Part shown: positions 16,324-24,306 of the stretch, piece by piece | Layout: each line of letters opens with the position of its first letter | Position numbering within the stretch: the stretch's first letter is position 1 | From: Sphingopyxis sp. MSC1_008 | GTDB lineage: Bacteria; Pseudomonadota; Alphaproteobacteria; Sphingomonadales; Sphingomonadaceae | NCBI RefSeq assembly: GCF_023197165.1 | Contig: NZ_JALPRD010000001.1 | Location: forward strand, 124,001 to 188,000 | Reading direction: 5' to 3' | Length of the DNA stretch: 64,000 bases | Notes under the pieces: generated by a model | Database searches by the model: none | The model's input: the letters and a program-made list of their open reading frames with translations, nothing else | What the model was told of the DNA's origin: nothing | Made by a program: the position numbers and the translations under genes

Positions 16324-17106
16324 TTAGCGGGGAGCCATGCGAATGGCGCCGTCGAGACGCACCGCTTGGCCGTTGAAATAGGTATTGCGAACCATCTCCA
16401 TCGCGAGGCTCGCATATTCCTCGGCCTTGCCGAGACGCTTGGGGAAGGGGACCGAGGCTTCGAGGCGCTCCTTCACCTTCGGGTTCATATTGTTGAGGAG
16501 GGGCGTGCCGAACACGCCCGGCATGATCGAATTGACGCGGATGCCAAGGTCCATCAGATCGCGTGCCATCGGCAGGACGAGACCGTTCACGCCCGCTTTC
16601 GCCGAGCCATAGATAACCTGGCCGATCTGGCCATCCTGCGCCGCGACCGAGGCGGTCAGCACGATTGCGCCGCGTTCGCCGTCTTCCATTTCGGGAAGAC
16701 CCGCCATGCCTTCGGCCGAGATCGACGCCACGCGGTAGCTCGCGGTCAATATGCCCTCGACGCCAAAGGCGTAGTCGGCGGTGGGTGTACGGCGATAGCT
16801 ACCGCTTTCCTTGTCATAGGCGAGCGTCTTGCCGCGGCGCGAGGTCATCGCGCAATGGACGCACACGCGCTCCTGCCCATGCGCGGCGCGCGCTTTCGCA
16901 TAGCCATCGAGGACCGATTGCTCGTCGGTGATGTCGACATGCACGAAAAGCCCGCCGATCGACGCCGCGACCTCCTCGCCCAGCGCGTCGTTGATGTCGA
17001 AGATGGCGACCTTCACGCCCGATGCGGCGAGTGCCTCAGCGGTCGCGCGGCCAAGGCCCGACGCACCGCCGGTGACAACCGCTGAGATGGTGGAATCGAT
17101 TTTCAT
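16324..17106 (-). CDS. SDR-family oxidoreductase (3-hydroxyacyl-CoA dehydrogenase type II-like)
   Basis: 260-aa Rossmann-fold short-chain dehydrogenase. The nucleotide motif 'TGGASGLGRA' (13-22) followed by 'FDIND' favours NAD(H). The catalytic 'YGSAK' and 'SVAAQDG' Ser region are present, and 'NSIMPGVFGTPLL' resembles HSD10-type enzymes. Two positions deviate: the structural NNAG motif reads 'VHCAMTS', and the helix-4 Asn of the usual tetrad seems replaced in 'FGVEGILTAS'. The context suggests oxidation of 3-hydroxyacyl-CoA between hydratase and thiolase steps. Confidence 0.86.
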   Translation of the reverse strand: MKIDSTISAVVTGGASGLGRATAEALAASGVKVAIFDINDALGEEVAASIGGLFVHVDITDEQSVLDGYAKARAAHGQERVCVHCAMTSRRGKTLAYDKESGSYRRTPTADYAFGVEGILTASYRVASISAEGMAGLPEMEDGERGAIVLTASVAAQDGQIGQVIYGSAKAGVNGLVLPMARDLMDLGIRVNSIMPGVFGTPLLNNMNPKVKERLEASVPFPKRLGKAEEYASLAMEMVRNTYFNGQAVRLDGAIRMAPR

Positions 17107-17118
17107 AGGCGCGCTTCC

Positions 17119-18324
17119 TCAGGCCGGAATCTGGTTGAAGGGGATGCCCTTGTCGGGGCGATGGTCCTGCGGCAGGCCGAGGACCTTCTCTGCAATCGTG
17201 TTGAGCAATGTCTCGTCCGATCCGCCCGCGATGCGGCCGGTGGGGGCATTGATCCAGCTCGACGCCCAATCCTCCTTTTGCGATGCATGTTCATCGAAGA
17301 GGAAACCGTCGCTGCCCTGGAGATCGAGCGCAAGCTCCGACAGTTTCTGGCGCGAGCGCACCGCGACCAGCTTGTTGAGCGATCCTTCGGGGCCCGGCAT
17401 CATCCCCGCCTGCATCATCAGCCGCGCGCGAACGTTGATCGAATCGAGCCCCGATCGCATCGCATAGTTGCGCGCGATCTGTTGGCGGATCCGGCCGTCC
17501 TTGATCGCCGGGCGTCCGTTGAGTTGGGTGTCTTTCGCGAGATCGACGAACAGGTCGAGATGCGGCCCGAACCCCGCGCTGTCGGTCGCGACATAGCGCT
17601 CGATCATCAGCGTCGCGATTGCGACCGCAAAGCCGCCGCCGACCGGCGACATGCGGTGATCGTCGGTGATCTTCACATCGTCGAAGAACACCTCGTTGAC
17701 GTGGCTGTCGCCGCCGGCGAGCTTGATCGGGCGCACGGTGACGCCCGGCGCCTTCATGTCGACCCAAAAGTAAGTCAGCCCCTTGTGCTTCGGAACAGTC
17801 GGGTCGGTGCGGACGACGATGACGCCATAGTCGCTATAATGCGCCCAGCTCGTCCACACCTTTTGCCCGTTGATCTTCCACCCGTTGCCATCTGGTTCCG
17901 CCTTGGTGCGAAGGCCCGCCAGGTCCGATCCACCCGAGGGTTCGGAAAAGAGCTGGCACCAGATTTCCTCGCCCTGCAGCGCCTTCAGCACTCGTTCCTT
18001 GACGAAATCCTTGTCGCTGCCGAACTGCATCAGCACCGGAACCGGCATGCCGAGCGAGATGCCGAAATAGAAGCTCGGGAAACCGTGCTTCATCTCCTCG
18101 GCGTCGAAGGTGACTTTTTCGAGATGGCCGAGCCCCTGGCCGCCATATTCGGTCGGCCAGTTGATGCCGGCATAGCCCGCGGCGAATTTCGCTTTCTGAT
18201 AACGGCGACCGAGCGCGAGATCGTCGGCTTCGGACAGGCCCTTGCGCGCGGCGCGGCCAAAGCTCGGCGCCATCGACGCGAGCCACGCCGCCGCCGTCGT
18301 ACGATAGGCTTCGAGATCGCTCAT
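17119..18324 (-). CDS. Acyl-CoA dehydrogenase (large type)
   Basis: 401-aa FAD enzyme with the motifs 'FSEPSGGSDLAGLRTKA' and 'WKINGQKVWTSWAHYSDYG'. The C-terminal 'GRIAGGSDETLLNTIAEKVLG' takes the place of 'YEGTSEIQR', so the classic catalytic Glu is absent from that loop. This pattern is common in FadE-type dehydrogenases of steroid and dicarboxylic acid pathways. The start at 18324 overlaps the stop of the next upstream gene (ATGA), giving tight coupling with a second dehydrogenase at 18321-19415 and suggesting a heteromeric enzyme. Confidence 0.88.
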   Translation of the reverse strand: MSDLEAYRTTAAAWLASMAPSFGRAARKGLSEADDLALGRRYQKAKFAAGYAGINWPTEYGGQGLGHLEKVTFDAEEMKHGFPSFYFGISLGMPVPVLMQFGSDKDFVKERVLKALQGEEIWCQLFSEPSGGSDLAGLRTKAEPDGNGWKINGQKVWTSWAHYSDYGVIVVRTDPTVPKHKGLTYFWVDMKAPGVTVRPIKLAGGDSHVNEVFFDDVKITDDHRMSPVGGGFAVAIATLMIERYVATDSAGFGPHLDLFVDLAKDTQLNGRPAIKDGRIRQQIARNYAMRSGLDSINVRARLMMQAGMMPGPEGSLNKLVAVRSRQKLSELALDLQGSDGFLFDEHASQKEDWASSWINAPTGRIAGGSDETLLNTIAEKVLGLPQDHRPDKGIPFNQIPA

Positions 18325-19415
18325 GCCGCTTCCCCCGCAAGCTGGTCGACGAGAACGTCCTCCCAGAACAGGCTGCTGCCTTGCTCGATTGCGAGGCTGC
18401 GCGCGCGTCGCATGTGGAGGTGAAGGCCGATTTCCCAAGTGACACCAATGCCGCCATGGATCTGGATGCAATCGCGCGCGGCGGTGTCATAGGCTTCGGT
18501 TGCCGACAGGCGCGCGGCCGCGGCGGCGGTGATGAAATCGGCGGCACCTTCGCGCGCCGCAGCGTGGATGCAGTTCGCGCGCGCCAGTTCGACAAGACCG
18601 TAGAGCTCGGCAATGCGATGCTTGACCGACTGGAACGCGCCGATCGGCTGACCGAACGCCTTGCGGGTCAACGCATAGTCGCGCGCGATTTCCATCAGCG
18701 CCTCGGCGCCGCCGGTTTGTTCGTGCGCCGTGACGACGGCTTGCAGCGCCAATATGCGAAGCGCGGCATCGCGCGCCGTGCTACCAACCGCGAGCGTCTC
18801 GGCCGGCACGCCCGAAAAGCCGATATCGGCAATCAGGCGGCTATTGTCGAAGCTCGGGACGGCGGCGCGCTGCGCCCCGGCGAGTTCGACCAGCGCGAGC
18901 ACGGGCATGCCGGGGCCATTCGCAAAGACGATGGCGATGTCCGCCGCGAGCCCTGCAGAAACCCCTCGCACGGTGCCTTCGAGCCGGTCGCCGGTAAAGG
19001 TCACATCGGGGCGCGCGGGAAGGGCATCGGGACCCGCGGCAAAGGCGATCGCGCCGATGATTTCGCCACTCGCCAATCCGGGTAGCCAGCGCGCCTTTTG
19101 TGCGGTGGAACCGAAGAGCTCGATCGCCTTGGACGCACCGAAGCTCGACGTCAGAAACGGTGCGCCGCTAATGCTGCGCCCCGCCTGATGTGCAATCAAT
19201 CCGAGCTCGATCAGCCCGAGCCCCAGGCCGCCTTCGGCTTCGGGAAGTGCGAGCGCGGTCCAGCCTTGTTCCCGCGCGGTATCCCAGAAGGGGCGATGAT
19301 ATTCGCCGGTGGCTTCGAGCAGCGGCAGCAGCGCGTCCTTGTCGACCCGCGCTTCGAGGACGCGTCGCGACTCGGTCGCGATCGCCTGCTGGCCTTCGTC
19401 GTAGAGGATGGTCAT
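18321..19415 (-). CDS. Acyl-CoA dehydrogenase (second subunit, first gene of operon)
   Basis: 364-aa acyl-CoA dehydrogenase relative. N-terminal helices begin with 'YDEGQQAIATESRRVLE'; the middle domain is divergent and lacks a clear FAD loop. The C-terminal domain has 'ALTRKAFGQPIGAFQSVKH' (Arg/Phe/Gln FAD contact) and 'QIHGGIGVTWEIGLHLHMRR'. Such divergent partners usually pair with the next dehydrogenase in heterotetramers. It heads a five-gene minus-strand operon (dehydrogenase, dehydrogenase, SDR, thiolase, racemase). A TTGACG-type palindrome lies 52 bp upstream of its start. Confidence 0.86.
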   Translation of the reverse strand: MTILYDEGQQAIATESRRVLEARVDKDALLPLLEATGEYHRPFWDTAREQGWTALALPEAEGGLGLGLIELGLIAHQAGRSISGAPFLTSSFGASKAIELFGSTAQKARWLPGLASGEIIGAIAFAAGPDALPARPDVTFTGDRLEGTVRGVSAGLAADIAIVFANGPGMPVLALVELAGAQRAAVPSFDNSRLIADIGFSGVPAETLAVGSTARDAALRILALQAVVTAHEQTGGAEALMEIARDYALTRKAFGQPIGAFQSVKHRIAELYGLVELARANCIHAAAREGAADFITAAAAARLSATEAYDTAARDCIQIHGGIGVTWEIGLHLHMRRARSLAIEQGSSLFWEDVLVDQLAGEAA

Positions 19416-19466
19416 GCCTGCACCCGTCCTTCTCCCATTATCTCGTTGCCGCCAGTGAACCGGACG

Positions 19467-19482
19467 TTGACGTAAACGTCAA
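19467..19482. promoter_or_regulatory. Palindromic operator TTGACGTAAACGTCAA (copy 1)
   Basis: Near-perfect 16-bp palindrome upstream of the five-gene acyl-CoA operon that starts at 19415. A second copy with the same half-sites lies at 20753-20768 in the next divergent promoter region. Both are preceded by a similar GACG context. A MerR- or TetR-type regulator of acyl-CoA catabolism (LiuR-like) is a reasonable candidate; no such gene is in the window. Confidence 0.6.
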
Positions 19483-19525
19483 GCACTTTGACGCTACGCT
19501 TTCGCCACGGCAACTGATGGTCGTA

Positions 19526-20707
19526 TCAGGCGAGCCCGGCCTTCCAGTCGCGACGGATCTTCTTGGCGAGGCTCCATTTGTGGACCTCGGTCGGGCCGTC
19601 GTAGATGCGAAAGGCGCGGACTTCGCGGAAGACCTGTTCGACGATCGTCTTGTCGGTGACGCCGGTGCCGCCCATCACCTGGACGCAGCGGTCGGCGATC
19701 CGCATCAACGCCTCCGACACTGCGACCTTCGCCATCGAGCTTTCGACCGTGCCGAGCGATCCGGTGTCGAGCACGCCCGCGCACCAGTCGATCATCAACT
19801 CAGCTTGCTTCAGGTCGATCATATTTTCGGCGAGCATGAAGCCGACGCCCTCGTGGTCGATCAGCGGCTTGCCGAACGCTTCGCGGCGGTTGGCATAATC
19901 GGTCGCGATCTCATGCGCGCGGATGCACGCGCCGAGCCAGCGCATGCAATGCGAGAGGCGGGCAGGCGAGAGGCGCACCTGCGCGTAACGAAAACCTTCG
20001 CCCGCTTCGCCAAGCATCTGGTCGGCGGGGATGCGCAAATTGTCGATCGTCAGCGTCGCATGTCCGCCGGGCATCGAACTGTCGATCGTGTTCGGCACAT
20101 CGTCGATGCGGATCGCCGGGTCGGGCAGGTCGACGAGGAACATGCACGCCCCCTGCTCGGACTTCGCCATCACGATGCCGACGCGCGCGCCCTGCGCGCC
20201 AGTGATGAAGGTCTTGCGGCCGTTCACTACCCAATGATTGCCATCGAGGTGGCACGTCGTCTTCATCATCGAGGGGTCCGACCCCGCGCCGCCCTCGTCG
20301 GCGGGCTCGGTCATGAAGAAGGCCGAACGAACATGGCCGGCAACCATCGGCTTCAGGAAACGCTCCTTGAGCTCGGGGCTGCCTTCCTTGCCGAGCAGAT
20401 ACATATTGCCCTCGTCGGGCGCCATCGTGTTGCACGCGAGCGGACCGAGCGGCGACAGCCCGCTCTTGATCAGCACAACCGCGGTCTCGCGCTGGTTCAA
20501 ATGATCGCCGTCGCCCAGGATATGCGGCGTCAGCACACCCGCAGCGCGCGCGTGTTCGCGCATCTCCATGACCAGTTCGTCGGTCGGCGCGCCATGATGG
20601 TCGCGGCGCGGGTCCTTCTCGTAAGGAACGACCATTTCGCGAACAAAGGTCTCGACCTTTGCGGCAATCGCCAGCGCCCGATCCGATATACCTTCGCGCG
20701 CCGTCAT
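19526..20707 (-). CDS. Acyl-CoA dehydrogenase (ACAD10/11-like)
   Basis: 393-aa full-length dehydrogenase. Motifs are 'FFMTEPADEGGAGSDPSMMKT' shortened around the FAD loop, 'WVVNGRKTFITGAQGA', 'RREAFGKPLIDHEGVGFML', 'QVMGGTGVT' and the C-terminal 'RIYDGPTEVHKWSLAKKI', where the usual catalytic Glu position is Asp as in ACAD10/11 relatives. These act on long or branched acyl-CoAs. AAGGGA lies 6 nt before the ATG. It is a single-gene unit divergent from the nitronate-monooxygenase-like gene, and the shared gap carries operator copy 2. Confidence 0.9.
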   Translation of the reverse strand: MTAREGISDRALAIAAKVETFVREMVVPYEKDPRRDHHGAPTDELVMEMREHARAAGVLTPHILGDGDHLNQRETAVVLIKSGLSPLGPLACNTMAPDEGNMYLLGKEGSPELKERFLKPMVAGHVRSAFFMTEPADEGGAGSDPSMMKTTCHLDGNHWVVNGRKTFITGAQGARVGIVMAKSEQGACMFLVDLPDPAIRIDDVPNTIDSSMPGGHATLTIDNLRIPADQMLGEAGEGFRYAQVRLSPARLSHCMRWLGACIRAHEIATDYANRREAFGKPLIDHEGVGFMLAENMIDLKQAELMIDWCAGVLDTGSLGTVESSMAKVAVSEALMRIADRCVQVMGGTGVTDKTIVEQVFREVRAFRIYDGPTEVHKWSLAKKIRRDWKAGLA

Positions 20708-20752
20708 TCCGATTCCCTTCGCTATCTAACTATTTTCCTAGTCAACCCGACG

Positions 20753-20768
20753 TTGACGTAAGCGTCAA
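20753..20768. promoter_or_regulatory. Palindromic operator TTGACGTAAGCGTCAA (copy 2)
   Basis: Same half-sites as the copy at 19467, one central base different. It lies between divergent genes starting at 20707 (minus) and 20829 (plus) and so can control both. Recurrence in two neighbouring promoter regions makes chance unlikely. Confidence 0.6.
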
Positions 20769-20828
20769 GTTATTTCATGGATCGCGGCGAAGATGCCGTA
20801 GGGGCAGGACCGCACAGGAGAGATCGAG

Positions 20829-21809
20829 ATGGCTTTCAAGACACGCATCACCGAAATGCTGGGTATCGAGCATCCGATCGTCCAGGGCGGGATGCAGAGC
20901 GTCGGCTATGCCGAACTGGCAAGCGCGGTGTCGAACGCCGGCGGCCTCGGCATATTGACCGCGCTGACCCAGCCGACCCCCCAAGCGCTGAGCGCCGAGA
21001 TCGAACGGTGCTGTGCGATGACCGACAAGCCGTTCGGCGTGAACATGACCGTCTTCCCCACGATCAACGCCCCCGATTACAAGGCCTATGCGCAGGCGAT
21101 CATCGACGGCGGGATCAAGATCGTCGAGACTGCCGGCACGCAGGCGGTGCGCGAAATCTGGGAGATGCTCAAACCCCATGGCGTCACGATCCTCCACAAA
21201 TGCACTGCGGTTCGCCATGCGCTGTCGGCCGAGCGTGCGGGCTGCGACATCATCTCGATCGACGGTTTCGAATGCGCCGGACACCCGGGCGAGGACGATA
21301 TCCCCGGGCTGATCCTGATCCCCGCTGCCGCCGACAAGGTGAAGATCCCGATGCTCGCTAGCGGAGGCTTCGGCGACGGCCGCGGCCTTGTCGCCGCCCT
21401 GACCCTCGGCGCCGAGGGCATCAACATGGGTACGCGCTTCTGCGCGACGGTCGAGGCACCGATCCACGCCAATGTGAAACAGGCCTATATCGACAATGAT
21501 GAGCGCGGCAGTTTCCTGATCTTCCGCAGCCTCAAGAACACCGCGCGCGTCGGCAAGAGCGACGTGAGCGAAGAGGTGGTACGCCGTTTGGCCGTGCCCG
21601 ACGCGACCTTCGCCGACGTCGCCGAACTGGTGAACGGCAAGGCGGGCCGCGAACTGCTCGAAACCGGCGACCTCAGCAAGGGCGTATTCTGGGCCGGGAT
21701 GGTGCAAGGGCTGATCCACGACATCCCGACCTGCAAAGAGCTTATCGACCGGATCATCGCCGAGGCCGATGCGATCGTCGATCAGCGGCTGGGGTCGATG
21801 CGCGCGTAA
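20829..21809 (+). CDS. Nitronate monooxygenase-like FMN oxidoreductase
   Basis: 326-aa FMN-binding TIM-barrel enzyme of the NMO/2-nitropropane dioxygenase family. Visible are the N-terminal 'HPIVQGGMQSVGYAELA' FMN motif, 'DGFECAGHPGEDD' (usual Gly/His region), 'PMLASGGFGDGRGLVAAL' (phosphate-binding) and 'GINMGTRFCATVEAP'. AGGAGA lies 8 nt before the ATG. Within acyl-CoA catabolic clusters, relatives such as mycobacterial IpdC serve in steroid ring degradation rather than nitronate detoxification, which fits the neighbours. The exact substrate cannot be read from sequence. Confidence 0.87.
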   Translation: MAFKTRITEMLGIEHPIVQGGMQSVGYAELASAVSNAGGLGILTALTQPTPQALSAEIERCCAMTDKPFGVNMTVFPTINAPDYKAYAQAIIDGGIKIVETAGTQAVREIWEMLKPHGVTILHKCTAVRHALSAERAGCDIISIDGFECAGHPGEDDIPGLILIPAAADKVKIPMLASGGFGDGRGLVAALTLGAEGINMGTRFCATVEAPIHANVKQAYIDNDERGSFLIFRSLKNTARVGKSDVSEEVVRRLAVPDATFADVAELVNGKAGRELLETGDLSKGVFWAGMVQGLIHDIPTCKELIDRIIAEADAIVDQRLGSMRA

Positions 21810-21921
21810 TTCGCTTGGCACGCTGGCGCCGCGCGGCGGCTTTCGATAAGACCCGATTCATCGCAATTTGGTCATATCGAGAGCCGCCGGCGTCAGCCCG
21901 CCGGCGCGGCAAGGGGGATTT

Positions 21922-23007
21922 TTGAGCCTCATCGAATATAAGGGTTTTGGCGGCGTTGTTCTGGCGGCCGACATGCTGGGTGACGAGAATGACCCGGCGG
22001 TCCTGCTGGTCCCCGACATCGGCCAGGGCCGCGCGAACTGGCGCGAGGTCGCCGAGGCGCTCGTGCTCTCGGGCCGCCGCGTCGTCAATCTCGACCTTCG
22101 CGAGAGCGCCGACCTCGCGCCGCATGTAGAGGATTTGCGCGCCGTTCTTGCGCAGATGGGATCGCGGCCCGTCGTCGTCGCAGCGGGACGCGGCAGCTGG
22201 ATCGCTGCGCACGCACTGGGCCTCGATGATGGGACGCATCTCGCCGCGGGGCTTGTCCTCGTCGACATGCCCGTCGATGACGTGGCTATTGCAAGCGCCG
22301 CCGCTTCCCGCCTCGCGCTCCCAACTCTCGTCGTTCGCGGCGGCTTTTCTCCCGCGCGGGAGAGCGCCGACAGCGACGTCTTCATCGCCGCGCTGCCGCT
22401 CGGCCAGAGCGCCGACATCAACGATTGCGACCTCGAACTGGCATCGGATCGGCGCGAAGCGCTGCTCGGCCAATTGCTCGAGTTCCTCGAACGGCGCCAG
22501 CCGCGCGAGGCGATGGAATTCAAGGCGGGGTCGGACCCCCGGACGCTCCGCGACGCGATGGGTTGTTTCGCCACCGGGATCACGATCGTCACCGCGCTCG
22601 ATGCGGACGGAACACCCGTCGGTCTGACCGCGAACAGCTTCACCTCGGTCTCGCTCGATCCGCCGTTGCTGCTGGTGTGCATTGCTAACACCGCCGGCAC
22701 TGCGCCCGCATTACGCGAAGCGGCGCATTTCGGCGTGAACGTGCTCCAGATCGGCCAGCAACCGACATCGAACCGCTTCGCGGCAAAGGGTGAGGACCGC
22801 TTCGCGGGCCAGCCGTGGGCGCCCGGCCAGACCGGGGTGCCGCTGCTCGGCAGTTCGCTCGTGTCGTTTGAGTGCCAGCACGAGTCGCTGCACGAGGCGG
22901 GCGATCATTTCATCCTGGTTGGCAGGGTCGTGCGCGCGCAGTTTGAACCGCACCGCGATCCTTTACTCTATTTTCGCGGAAAATACCGGAGGCTGCATTT
23001 CGCCTGA
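21922..23007 (+). CDS. Fusion protein: alpha/beta-hydrolase-like domain + flavin reductase
   Basis: 361-aa two-domain protein. Residues about 1-190 look like an alpha/beta hydrolase ('LLVPDIGQGRANWREVAEAL', 'LPTLVVRGGFSP'). The nucleophile elbow reads 'AAGRGSWIAAH', not GxSxG, so hydrolysis is doubtful. Residues about 205-361 are a flavin reductase of the HpaC/NtaB type ('LRDAMGCFATGITIVTA', 'GLTANSFTSVSLDPPLLLVC', 'GDHFILVGRV'), supplying reduced flavin to a two-component monooxygenase. The TTG start at 21922 is preferred because AAGGGGG lies 4 nt upstream. It is the last gene of the catabolic island; no partner oxygenase is visible in the window. Confidence 0.8.
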   Translation: MSLIEYKGFGGVVLAADMLGDENDPAVLLVPDIGQGRANWREVAEALVLSGRRVVNLDLRESADLAPHVEDLRAVLAQMGSRPVVVAAGRGSWIAAHALGLDDGTHLAAGLVLVDMPVDDVAIASAAASRLALPTLVVRGGFSPARESADSDVFIAALPLGQSADINDCDLELASDRREALLGQLLEFLERRQPREAMEFKAGSDPRTLRDAMGCFATGITIVTALDADGTPVGLTANSFTSVSLDPPLLLVCIANTAGTAPALREAAHFGVNVLQIGQQPTSNRFAAKGEDRFAGQPWAPGQTGVPLLGSSLVSFECQHESLHEAGDHFILVGRVVRAQFEPHRDPLLYFRGKYRRLHFA

Positions 23008-23008
23008 T

Positions 23009-23098
23009 TGGCGGACAGGGTGGGATTCGAACCCACGGTGAGCTTGCACCCACGGCGGTTTTCAAGACCGCTGCCTTAAACCACTCGGCCACCTGTCC
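23009..23098 (-). tRNA. tRNA-Ser(UGA)
   Basis: 90-nt class II tRNA on the minus strand with acceptor GGACAGG/CCTGTCC, discriminator G and encoded CCA. The D-arm 'GGCCGAGTGG', long variable arm and T-arm 'GGTTCGAATCC' are present. The anticodon TGA is at complement 23062-23064. Confidence 0.97.
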
Positions 23099-23241
23099 GC
23101 ACGGCGTCGCCATAGCGCGTGACGCCCTTGCGGCAAGCGAAACCTTGCCCGCTCGGCCCGCCCCGCGAATGACTCGCTTTGTCTCGCGGCAACCTAGTCA
23201 AGCCGCTCGCATCTGTGCGAGACACGTCTTATGGTGGGGAC

Positions 23242-24306
23242 ATGATGCACGCTATACGTTTCAGAATCGGACGCCTTTTCAAATTTGCGACGGCGTTTCT
23301 GTCGGCATGGATGCTCACGGCGTCGGCCCCGGTCCATGCCCAGAGCAGTGACTCCAGCTTTGACACCTATGTCCAGTCGCTATGGCCGAAGGCGCAGGCG
23401 CGCGGCGTGTCGCGCACGACCTTCGACAGGGTGTCCGCCGGGCTGACCTACAATCCCCGCGTCGTCGCGCTCGATCGCGACAATCTCGGCAGCCCGCCGA
23501 GCCCCAACACGCCGATCCCAGCCTTTGCGCCGTACAGGACCAAGCATGTCGACGCGGCGCGCATCGGCGGAGGCCGCCGCGTCCACGACCGGCTGCTCCC
23601 GCTCCTCTCGCGCATCGAGCAGCGCACGGGCGTTCCGACCAGCATCATGATCGCGATCTACGGCCATGAAACCGCCTATGGCCAGGTCACGGGCAATTTC
23701 GACCTGCCCGAAGCGCTCGCGACGCTCGCCTATGAAGGGCGCCGTCGCAGCCTGTTCGAACCCGAACTGATCGCGACGATGGTGATGGTCGAACGCGGAG
23801 TCCCGCGCAGCGCGCTCAAAGGCAGCTGGGCCGGGGCCTTCGGCTATCCGCAATTCCTGCCGTCGGTCTATCTGCAGGTCGCCGAGGATGGCGACGGCGA
23901 CGGCGTCGCGCGCATCTGGTCGAGCGAGGCCGACGCGATCGAATCGATCGGCTCCTACCTCCGCCGTGCCGGGTGGCGCGCCGGGCAGCCTTGGGGTGTC
24001 GCCGTCACCGTGCCGGCGAGCTTTAATCGCGGTGCGGTCGCCAATCGCCTGACCCCGACGCGCTGCCCCCGCGTTTTCGATCGCCACAGCCGCTGGCGCT
24101 CGATGGCCGAATGGCGGGCTGCGGGTATCCAGCCGCTGAGCGGACGCTGGCCCGACGGCAATGTACAGGCGACGCTTCTCGAACCCGATGGTCCCGGTCG
24201 GACAGCCTATTTGCTGACTGGTAATTATCGTGCGATATTGGACTATAATTGTTCCAATTTTTACGCACTGTCTGTGGGGTTGCTGGCGGATGAAATCGAT
24301 CGTTAG
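23242..24306 (+). CDS. Lytic murein transglycosylase, MltB-like (SLT_2 family)
   Basis: 354-aa periplasmic enzyme cleaving peptidoglycan glycan strands non-hydrolytically. The signal peptide spans about 1-34 (after Arg/Lys-rich start, cleavage near 'VHAQ'). The catalytic Glu sits in 'IYGHETAYGQVTGNFD' (about 136-151), with 'SWAGAFGYPQFLPSVYL' and 'DGDGDGVARIW' as in MltB. ATG23242 and ATG23245 are both possible after GGTGGGGA. The 3' end overlaps rlpA by 17 bp, so the two septal wall genes are probably expressed together. Confidence 0.9.
   Translation: MMHAIRFRIGRLFKFATAFLSAWMLTASAPVHAQSSDSSFDTYVQSLWPKAQARGVSRTTFDRVSAGLTYNPRVVALDRDNLGSPPSPNTPIPAFAPYRTKHVDAARIGGGRRVHDRLLPLLSRIEQRTGVPTSIMIAIYGHETAYGQVTGNFDLPEALATLAYEGRRRSLFEPELIATMVMVERGVPRSALKGSWAGAFGYPQFLPSVYLQVAEDGDGDGVARIWSSEADAIESIGSYLRRAGWRAGQPWGVAVTVPASFNRGAVANRLTPTRCPRVFDRHSRWRSMAEWRAAGIQPLSGRWPDGNVQATLLEPDGPGRTAYLLTGNYRAILDYNCSNFYALSVGLLADEIDR

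Noticed and set aside
19190-20761. 523-codon plus-strand frame across two acyl-CoA dehydrogenases
   Set aside because: Runs antisense to an intact dehydrogenase and through the operator region; His/Arg/Asp-rich shadow typical of high-GC DNA.
22910-23113. 67-codon frame over tRNA-Ser
   Set aside because: Reads the tRNA itself ('AVLKTAVGASSPWVRIPP' is a well-known artefact).
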